From assembly GCA_002633005.1 (NCBI GenBank), contig NMRA01000172.1, positions 207,866 through 271,865 on the forward strand: DNA of 64,000 nt, in the 5' to 3' direction. The position numbers and the translations under genes were made by a program. Shown one piece after another: positions 56,148 to 64,000 of the stretch; within the stretch, counting starts at the first letter, position 1, and each line of letters opens with the position of its first letter. The notes under the pieces were generated by a model. The model made no database searches. It was not told the DNA's origin and worked only from the letters and a program-made list of their open reading frames with translations. Source of the stretch: Phoronis australis (Eukaryota; Phoronida; Phoronidae).

Positions 56148-56935
56148 ATATGTTTTACCATATCAAGTAATTTTATCCATTAGATAATTGGTTTACACAT
56201 TTATTTTATAATTAGCTATTGTCTCCCACGTTCACCGCGAACCATTGCATTCAACGTTTTAATACTCAATCTCAGATTGTATTTTCATAAATCATTGTGA
56301 AGTTGTTCAATTCACAAATTGATGAGCCTCATATTTCTGCACCATGTGTTAATGTGGACATAATCATGGAGTGAAAGAGTTTAAAATGCACTGTAACGGA
56401 AGTAAATTAATTTTGACAGAGTGATTTTAATAACGCTCATTGCTTTTCGAGCTTGGCTTGCAAGTACTCTGCAACAATCTGTCTTGTTTTTATCTACAGG
56501 AGAATGTGATTCCTAGGTACTTGTAGTGCGTTTTGGTATCCATTTTCTTGTTGCCAAAAATCATCTCTCCGTATTTGAAAGTATGCCCCCTCGCTTAAAT
56601 ACCACAACACTTGTTTTCTCCAAATTAACTTGCAAACTCCAATCTAGACAATTTTTTTCGAGGACATTGAGTTTCATCTGTTGCCCAGCAACAGTATTCG
56701 AAACCAGCACAAAATCATCACCAAAAACAGAGATCCTATATCACAACCCGGGGAGACGCGTATGCCTGCGCCTATATTTTTTGTCTAATATCAGACACTG
56801 GTGTGCTAACAAACAGCCAGGGACTTAAAACACAGCCTTGCCGGACGCACAGTTAAAATAGGGCGCGGTCTGTGACTGTACCATAATACACGATTGTACA
56901 GAGTTGTACATACTGCGCAAAATGCTAAACATTTT

Positions 56936-57268
56936 TCAATGCAAACCTTTGGTTAAAAAGGCATGAAATAAACGGGAAATATCTACTCTATCAAATGCCT
57001 TGCTAAAATCAATGAATACGCAATATACTCTCCGCTTCCGTTTAGTGACGTGTTTCTGGATGATACTCTGTAGGTTAAAAATGTTATCGACTGTAGAATA
57101 CCCAGTCCGGAAGCCTGTCTGTCCTTCCGGGATACATTTCGGATTATTCGACCATTCAACAATCGAATAAAGAATAGTTGTAAACATTTTATTAACTATA
57201 ACGGAGATCCCTCTATACTTATTTGGATTAGTTGGATTAGCTCCGTCTCTCTTTTTGTGACACGACAC
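56936..57268 (-). pseudogene. LINE Y reverse-transcriptase fingers/palm fragment
   Basis: KYRGIS, EGQTGFRTGYSTVDNIF and VFIDFSKAFDRVD correspond to RT motifs 1 to 3 (catalytic first Asp in FIDFSKAFD). The downstream FADD block lies out of frame near 56700. Confidence 0.75.
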
Positions 57269-58342
57269 AATAATACATTTTAACCATCGGACAGTGCCCG
57301 GTATTGAAAATTCTATTAAAAAGAGTTTGTGGAGAAGTTTTACTAGAGCCTCAGGAAAGCTCTCATAGAATTCAGCCAGTACACTGTCTTCTCCGGCAGA
57401 TTTGTTATTTTTTGTTTTTAGTAGCCTTTACTATTTCATCTGCGCTAATATCGGCATTTAGTTCACCCATGTCAAAGGCACTGGTTACTCTCACTATGCG
57501 CGTGATTACAACGCTCACACTGTGCGTCAAGCTAAAGTCTGCCATCAAAATTTTCTCTGTTCTGTTAATAGCCGGTCAAACAGGCTACTGAAATAAATTA
57601 TACGGGTGACATCATACTCAAGTACAGAGTAACAGACTCTTAGCTTGGGTTTGCACAAAAAGTAGAACGGGAATTAGTTTCGTGTTCGGACATCAGACCT
57701 CGGACATAGATCTGGTCACTGCTCTGAAATCTCAAAAACGCTGTTTTCTAAATTGTTGTTTTCGTTTTATGACACTTTGATGATTTTCATAGCACCTTAT
57801 ACAAAATTAAGTGTGTTAAAAGCAATAAATTCCTAACAGTGAATTCCATTGCAGAACACAAAGCATTGTATCTGTTCACATGAGTCATTTCTGAGATATG
57901 AAGTTTCGGTTTTCATGACAATAGTCCGAAAGTAGATAAGATTTCGGACTCGGAAGTATTTTTCATATTTTTGCACGTGCAATAATACAAACACTTCGGT
58001 TTATAGTCGCAGTGACGCAGGCCTACCTACCAAAAAAAAAAAAACGCCCACCGGCTACCAAAACGTGCACGAATCGCATTTTTAAGTAGCCCAATATTCC
58101 GAAGTGCAATTCAAGTGCAGCGCGCTACATTTGCTACAATGTTTCGTAAAATGGCATAGGCGGATTTAGGGGTGGGGGACAGGGGACCCGCGCCCCACCC
58201 CCTCTTAGCTGCCACAAAAAATAAAACAACAAGAGCATGAGGAAATGTTGAGTTTATTAGTTAACCTAGGTAATTAACATTATACAGCTTAAACAAGATT
58301 TAACAATGTGTGCAGCTTTAGTTTGTGTGTGCGTGTGTGTGT

Positions 58343-58343
58343 N
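58343..58343. other. Single N with duplicated flanks
   Basis: About 60 bp before (ACATTATACAGCTTAAAC...GTGTGTG) recur after it (ACATTAAACGGCTTAAAC...GTGTGTG). This looks like an unmerged contig overlap in a GT-rich stretch. Confidence 0.7.
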
Positions 58344-58908
58344 ACATTAAACGGCTTAAACAAGATTTAGCAATGTGTGCAGATTTGTGTGTGGGGGGGG
58401 GGGGGGCTCAGACCCGATTTCAAGTGTCCGATTCAGACAACCGGCGCAATCGTAACGGAGCTATGGCTAAGTAATGGCGCTCCCGGTCGATATGTGCGTG
58501 ATATCCCAAGCGACCGGCAGTGGCGCTGCGCACTAGCACTCCGTTTGCGTCGTCTGCTCCGTGCAAACATTACTTTCATTTTTTTCTGAGTGAAGATGAA
58601 GAAACAGAAGCTGCTGGTAAGATGTAAATTTTAATCGAAGCCCCAATGAATCATTCAATAACTCATAATTCTCTCTTTGTTATACATTAAAACTAAGACG
58701 ATTTCCAAAGCAAGCGCGTCATTGGTTAATGCCAACACGAAAAACGGATTCGGTCCTTTGGGCAACTGAAGACTATTTTTAACACAACATGTTACAAACC
58801 GATTGCACAAAATATAAAGCATGTAATAAGCATTACAAAAAGAAACAGGTTTAGCGCGTAAACGCTGTGGACTATAAACAAGTATGTTCATGTATTGTAG
58901 TGTAAGTG

Positions 58909-58973
58909 GAAGCACGGTGGTGCAGTAGTAGCGCGCGCGCTCAGGCAGACGATGCGTGAGTTGAAGTCCGTGG
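58909..58973 (+). repeat. tRNA-like SINE head
   Basis: GGTGGTGCAGTAGTAGCG resembles a pol III A box and GAGTTGAAGTCC a B box 40 bases later. Acceptor pairing is poor, so it is a tRNA-derived repeat at best. Confidence 0.35.
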
Positions 58974-59715
58974 CATTAAGACTTTTTCTAGATGGACACG
59001 CTGTTTTTTTCCTTTCTTTGATAATACTTCAGAAATCAAGGAAAATGCTTGTTTTTAGAGGCAAAAACAAAATTTCCTCCTGGGCAGTAGGGGGAAAGCT
59101 CCCCTCCCGACCTCCCCAAATTCGGTGCTACTGATGCGCCTCTACAACCGTGCTTTACGCGATTCCGCCTTCTGAGACAAAATTTTGGACCCCCGCCTTA
59201 TGATATCCTAGATCCGCCACTGTAATGCCCACAAAAATTGCAGTTTAATGCTTTATGGTCGAGTGCCACTGAGTGAGTAGACCTCTAGTGCACCTTCGGA
59301 CTAGTGCACCTTCGTACAAGTGCACCTTCGGACTCAGTAGTGCACCTTCCGGACTCAGTCTGAGTGCACCTTCGGATTAGTGAGCTACTGCGGACGTTTC
59401 GAATTGGAACATTTACCTATCGAGAGTCCAACAATTAACCGTAAGCTAAGGCGCAGCGGCTACATTAAACCCGCACAGTGTCTATTACAATCACAAACGA
59501 CGTAAACTCATCGTTGATCATAGATACAGGTTCTATAGTTTATGCGTTGATAACATATCCAGTGCTCTGCGGCAAGGTCGACATACGGGTGATCTCGTCA
59601 TCGTTGTGACGACGACTTGTCCGTTTTGCAGAGGCCGTGGCCTGTTTATTCGACACTTTTCCGTTTTGGGAATTGTCTTGTTTATTTTCTTTAAAGCTAA
59701 GCAATTTGTTTGTCG

Positions 59716-60456
59716 GTAGGTTTCGCTTCCCATACACTCATTCTGCTCAGAAACGAATGGCAGACGGGAGTAATCACAAAGTGACCGTGTTACACTGAAT
59801 ACGACCGTCCTCGGCATGATGCACAGCCGGCTATCGATAAAAATGCCACTGTTTTGCATTTCACAAGTTAAATTTAATTCAATTATCATATCAATAAGAA
59901 AATATCAGTTTGCATCAGTAATTCTTCATAACGGTGTGTAGTCCTATGAGTTGTTTCAACTAGCACCCGCTAACACTGAACGTACTTACCGGCTCAAGAC
60001 GAAACCCTGACAACTGACTGGTGTTGGCCTACTTAGCTTGACTGATAAATATCGCCGTAGCTCAGTGACCCGCGAGCGGCGACTGAAGTAGCGGTCAGGG
60101 TCGCAGCCCTATACCGGTTCCGGCCTCTACAATCGGTTAGGCAACGGAATCATGCCTCATGGGCTTCAAGGCCGGCACTCCGGCTCTCAGGGTCGGGTGC
60201 TTACCTTTCAAATGTGATCAATAGCCCCCGGCAGTAATTTGCTGGAAATTGAGACTCGAACTAGCTACAGACGCATGACTAGTATAAAACACGTACACCC
60301 GGCCGAAAAATCAACTGAAGTTCATGACTCAGTTGAATGTGATCCGGCGTGAGGGACATTTACTAACTGGCCCAGTTTGAAACCATGATATTGTCTCAGT
60401 CGGTATAAAGAAACATATTGGTCGGAGCTAGTTTAGTACACCAACAAACTGCTTCA
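59716..60456. other. Intergenic with a GC-rich tRNA-like patch
   Basis: Around 60051-60215 the sequence GCCGTAGCTCAGTGACCCGC followed by GGTCGCAGCCC resembles A and B boxes of a tRNA-derived SINE, but no cloverleaf is convincing. No gene. Confidence 0.3.
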
Positions 60457-60598
60457 CATGGGCGGATCCAGGATTTTGAGTAATGGGGGGGGGGGGTAGC
60501 AAAGTATTGGGCAGGATTTTTCCCGTCAGACATTCGCACTGCCGAGAATTTTAGGGGGTCGGGCGCCCGCTTAGTGGCCCCCCTTGAATACGCCACTG
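60457..60598. mobile_element. Short CAGTGGCGGAT-type MITE
   Basis: CATGGGCGGATCCAGG and ATACGCCACTG end 142 bp of G-run and C-run sequence; CTTCA flanks both sides. Confidence 0.65.
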
Positions 60599-61499
60599 CT
60601 TCAGCTGAGGTTTAGATTGTCTTGTTTTTTTTACTTTTTACTTATCTTTATATGACAATATTTCAGTTACTTTTACAAGCTACTGTATTACCGACTGAGC
60701 GCACTTTTCACCTGAGCAACGGTCACTCGATCCCATAGACATCTTATACTGTGATGTCTATATCCCATAGACATCTTATCGTGACTGTGATGTCTATATG
60801 CTCAATCCATTGCGAGCCAGCAACAATGTCGTACACAGTACTTTGCGACAACCGTAAAGCAACTGCGATATGCTAATAAGACTCGGGTTCAAGATTCCTA
60901 ACCGGTGATTCGTTTGTTGAATGACATCACTGGTCAAACGGTACCACAGGTAAGCGCTGGTGTAAGGCGGTTTTGTTGTGTTCGTTTACCAGTTCAACTT
61001 ATATATTCAAAAACATTTAATTAAAGCTATAATCGTGCCAATATAGACATGTCTTTTTATGTCTGCTAAACCTAAGCAGCGATTTAAGTTGAAAACTCAA
61101 AGCGCGAGTTACAAACAGGTAACCGCCATGTTACAAAGTATTGACCTACTTATTTAGCATAGTTTGTCGATCCACTTTTAGTCCGAGTTTGAATTTCATC
61201 AACTGAGGCATTTGGTAATTTGGTTTCTACCTAAAAGTCCACCATGTTTATGTGAAGTACATTTTTGACTTTCTTTGTATAGAACACGAGTTATAAAATT
61301 CTAATTCTGCAAAGGAAATGCAATTGCTGAAAATCTACAGGTGTTCAAAAACTTGGGAATCCTTGTAGATGGGTGAGAACCAGTTTCATCCATTGAATAA
61401 CGAGCTCGTTATTCAGTGACTGCATGATTCTGTGTCCGACCAGTGCCGTAGATGGGACTAGATGCCGAAGGCGCAGTGCCCCGTAGGACATTTATTGGT
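60599..61499. other. Intergenic, small hairpin duplication
   Basis: At 60730-60797 ATCCCATAGACATCTTAT...GATGTCTAT is duplicated, each copy self-complementary. Nothing else recognised. Confidence 0.45.
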
Positions 61500-61912
61500 G
61501 GATCTGCTGTTCGTGAACTTAGAATTTTGCTGAATCTCAAGATCGCGTATGCGTGAACTTGGAATACACGAGGAAACTTGAGTACCTCATTCAAATAATA
61601 ACGTCCAGGTCGCTAAAAATTTGCACTATACGAAATCAAGTTACATTTTAATGAAATAACGTAAATACTAACCAACTTTTTTCAACTATTGGCTATCTTA
61701 TTCACCAAACAATAAGTGACACATTCCTTCGATTCTTTGACACAAGTTATGGTAAAGGAGAAAATGGGTGTTCATGAGACCAATAATTACAAAAATTCCT
61801 TACACTGAACAAAAAACTTCACCTGATTGCCCAAATGAATATTCGTTTCCGAGTTCACGCTTACGCGATCTTGAGATTAAGCAGGATTCCAAGTTCACGT
61901 ACAACAGATCAA
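61500..61912. mobile_element. Non-autonomous element with ~65-bp inverted repeats
   Basis: GATCTGCTGTTCGTGAACTT... (61500-61564) is mirrored at 61848-61912 (...AAGTTCACGTACAACAGATC), sharing AATCTCAAGATCGCGTA in the middle of each arm. Interior is AT-rich and non-coding. No clear target duplication. Confidence 0.7.
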
Positions 61913-62409
61913 CTAACAAGCACTAGCCTAGCTGTGCTGAAGTTGTGTGCTACTTACCTGCTGTGCAATGGGTAGTAGGCTAGGGTCTGTTGCTATTGAT
62001 GCTATCATGGCTGTACTTATGAGAATAGCCATCAGGCTCTAGAGGCATCAACTTCATCAAATGGACAATTATAAGGCCCCATGTTTGAATTGGGCCATTG
62101 AAGCTGGCTACAGCTTGAACTCTCCAAGTACCGAAGGCAAAGTTAAAAGAATAGAAATTTAATAATAGTACTGCAGCCTACAGTATACTGCAACAAAACT
62201 CCAGTCACACTCATTGTCAACATAAAACATCAGAAGGTATTGTAAAACAAAAGCAATGTAATGCCTAGTAAGGTAAACCCAGCAGGTCTGCCTATGTCTG
62301 TGGGTCTGTGGCCTTCAATGGTTCAGATAGAGGTGATTGAGTGTCTGCGGAGGGTTTCAGGGGGGGGGGGGGNGGGGGGGGGGGGTGGATTCCTGGTAAA
62401 TTGCACTAC
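61913..62409. other. Intergenic with G-run and N
   Basis: The N at 62373 lies in a run of about 25 G, a plausible sequencing break. No gene. Confidence 0.5.
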
Positions 62410-62632
62410 AGGGCTTATAATTTTCCTCTTCTAAAAGGATTTCCATTTTTTTTGGTTTTGATTTCGTCTTGTTTGATTTCCAGTTTCCTCTTTTTTGTCT
62501 CTTTTTATCATTATCAATTGACTTGCAACCAAAGTTTATTTCAGTTAAATTTTACATCAAAAATATTTCTATTACAAAAACTTATGTGTTTGGAAAATTT
62601 TCCTCTTTTTTGCCATTGGTTATTCCAAGCCT
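62410..62632. mobile_element. MITE R2, second copy
   Basis: GGGCTTATAATTTTCC...TATTCCAAGCCT, matching 22285-22533. Confidence 0.65.
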
Positions 62633-62850
62633 GGACACTACTCTCACTTTGTCCACAGATTTTTCCCAAGAATTGAGGCATTTTTGTGGCTACGGTATGA
62701 CACCAGAGAGCTTCGCAATGGTTTATCTGCCATTTGATGCAGTGCTAAGTATAATTTGACCAGGTTTTAATTAACCTGCTTAAATTGCCAATATTTACTT
62801 CCTAATATGCTTAATTATTTCAAACGTTCATATCCCATCTGTAGAACAAT

Positions 62851-62948
62851 ATGTGGGGTCTGCCGCCGTCACTGCTGCTGTTGCTGAGTGGCTGTGCACT
62901 GCTATCCTTATCATGTGGACAACTTGAAGAAAGACTTGAACCAGCACC
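62851..62948 (+). CDS. TEP/CD109-like exon 1 (signal peptide)
   Basis: ATG at 62851 opens an uninterrupted signal peptide; donor CC/GTAAGT. Confidence 0.72.
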
Positions 62949-64000
62949 GTAAGTTGAAAGATGTCACACACTCTCTGGTGGTTGGTCTTGATCTACTTGA
63001 AGAGAATGTCTTCTTGTACTTGTCTGTTAATAACATCCATTCTATAATTTTTAAAATTACAGTTGCAGTAATGGTATTACGCATGTTGCTATTTAAGAAT
63101 CATCTAAAAATTAAGGCTGTCTTCTCATAAAAAAAAATAATTGCAGGCGTTCTGATACACGTTGTATCAGATGTGCGCAGGCCTCGCATGTGGGCCCATT
63201 GCACTGATCACCTGGAAATATTTTTCTGCTTTATTGATATATGGTTAAAACCGAGCTGAGGAGCTAGAAACCTGGCTCAAGGGTTTAGCAGTGTGACCTG
63301 GTGGGACTTGAACCCACGACCTTGAGTAAAGAAAGCGGGCACTTATCAACCAGGCCACACTGCCTCCTCTTGTCTTCTCATAGAACTATGTGCACATTTT
63401 AGTTTGATTCATCTTAAGTTGGACGTGGAGAATTGTGGTTAACCTTTAAATCAAATGATACTTGGCTTTGTTGAATGGTAACACTTGCAAAAATTGACAT
63501 TTGACCCTTGTAGTGTTGTCATTGTGGGTTACTAAAGTTTGAAATTTAATGTCACATGACTGGTGATGTAATCGAGTTTTCTTGTGTAGCATCAAGAAAT
63601 CGTAACAAAAATTGTTCAGGGAAATGTTGTGCTAAAACACCTGTGAAAGACAACTCATTTTGATTGTTTTTGAGTAAATCAAAAACATTTGGTTCAAGTA
63701 TGCTTTTCCGTTGTGAATGGGTCAGGTGATACCATTCTGTATGGTCACATGATGCCATAGATATCATATGTATACAGTCATGAAGCAGAATTATCTTATT
63801 GATGAAGCTAAAGTGATTTACCGGGACTCCAACTGTGGTTACCATTTATTTTCCAGAACCTATTTATTGGCTGCCCCACGAAAGGTGCGGCCCAACCAGA
63901 TAGTAACTATGAGTGCTACACTGCTGAGACTTGAGTACGAAAAGATCAACTTCCGTGTACTAATCAAGCGAGACGACACTGAGATCTGTAGTGTGAGCAG
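62851..64000 (+). CDS. Secreted alpha-2-macroglobulin / CD109 / TEP family protein, 5' part
   Basis: Two exons: 62851-62948 and 63857 to beyond the window, joined in phase 2. Exon 1 encodes MWGLPPSLLLLLSGCALLSL, a clear signal peptide, and a short acidic stretch. Exon 2 reads PTYLLAAPRKVRPNQIVTMS then LLRLEYEKINFRVLIKRDD, matching the first macroglobulin (MG1) domain, whose family hallmark is YLVTAP...RPGQ. Members are large extracellular thioester proteins acting as protease traps or immune opsonins. The thioester and most of the gene lie outside, so the subfamily cannot be told. Confidence 0.75.
63288..63363 (-). repeat. tRNA-derived SINE-like hairpin in TEP-like intron 1
   Basis: On minus, TGGCCTGGTTGATAAG (A-box-like) and GTGGGTTCAAGTCCCAC (perfect T-arm with B box) are enclosed by GCAGTGTGGCCTGG pairing with CCAGGTCACACTGC. 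At about 64 nt inside the acceptor pairing, with a poor D-arm, it is shorter than a tRNA, so a tRNA relic or SINE is more likely than a working tRNA gene. Confidence 0.5.
63857..64000 (+). CDS. TEP/CD109-like exon 2, cut by window end
   Basis: Acceptor TTTTCCAG; MG1 beta-strand sequence continues to the last base. Confidence 0.72.

Larger units (their letters stand above)
58155..59222. mobile_element. CAGTGGCGGAT-type MITE interrupting LINE Y copy 3
   Basis: The left end CATAGGCGGATTTAGG and right end CTAGATCCGCCACTG are inverted. Sequence on both sides rejoins to match 36060-36090 of copy 1 (GAATGCCC...). It contains the N at 58343 with a duplicated flank and a tRNA-like segment. Confidence 0.7.
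55480..59715 (-). mobile_element. LINE Y copy 3, with a MITE inserted in its 5' region
   Basis: Minus strand: RT pieces NKYRGISVIVNK, QTGFRTGYSTVDNIFNLQSI and FIDFSKAFDRVD (56936-57268), then a 199-residue C-terminal frame (55548-56147) with RSERICRIYNLGEIEDEPHF and MCQCPVLGDL. This copy retains the 3' end that copies 1 and 2 lack. The 5' region matches 35500-36480 and 39300-39345 but is split by the MITE at 58155-59222. Frameshifts remain between pieces. Confidence 0.82.

Overview
This is animal nuclear DNA, most likely from a marine invertebrate. Genes have short exons and long AT-rich introns with GT-AG (one GC-AG) splice sites, and the spaces between them are packed with LINE fragments, MITEs, foldback repeats and cut-and-paste transposons. 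The species cannot be fixed from the sequence alone. Four isolated N characters (8019, 36488, 58343, 62373) look like contig joins. At two of them (36488, 58343) the sequence on one side repeats on the other as if two overlapping contigs were never merged.

Layout. 1-12.5 kb: no convincing coding gene; retroposed and MITE fragments, a 16-bp tandem array, a LINE 3' end and a possible promoter/5' exon near 9 kb. 12.5-24.15 kb: a complete GTP-type phosphoenolpyruvate carboxykinase (PEPCK) gene on +, 12 coding exons, 667 residues, with a degraded extra copy of its P-loop exon inside intron 6. 24.8-31.0 kb: a D-aspartate/D-amino-acid oxidase gene on - (copy A), convergent with PEPCK and ending in the peroxisomal signal SKL. 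32.0-39.35 kb: two LINE families on -, including a 2.7-kb block present twice across an N. 39.7-54.6 kb: a 14.9-kb region bounded by about 0.9-1.2 kb inverted arms. It holds a decayed long-TIR transposon (41.0-43.9 kb) and a second copy of the oxidase gene with a relic of the PEPCK 3'UTR (copy B, 43.94-51.77 kb). A THAP-domain Kolobok-like transposon (52.6-54.3 kb) sits in the right arm. 55.5-59.7 kb: a third copy of the second LINE, split by a MITE. 59.7-62.8 kb: repeats. 62.85 kb to the end: the first two exons of a secreted alpha-2-macroglobulin/CD109/TEP-family gene on +.

Functionally, PEPCK (cytosolic gluconeogenesis/cataplerosis from oxaloacetate) and the D-amino-acid oxidase family enzyme (peroxisomal oxidation of D-aspartate or other D-amino acids to 2-oxo acids) both bear on amino-acid carbon, but their adjacency does not show co-regulation. 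The most interesting structure is the duplicated oxidase inside an inverted-repeat-bounded, transposon-riddled block. There, one inverted arm preserves the empty TTAA target site of the transposon that landed in the other arm.
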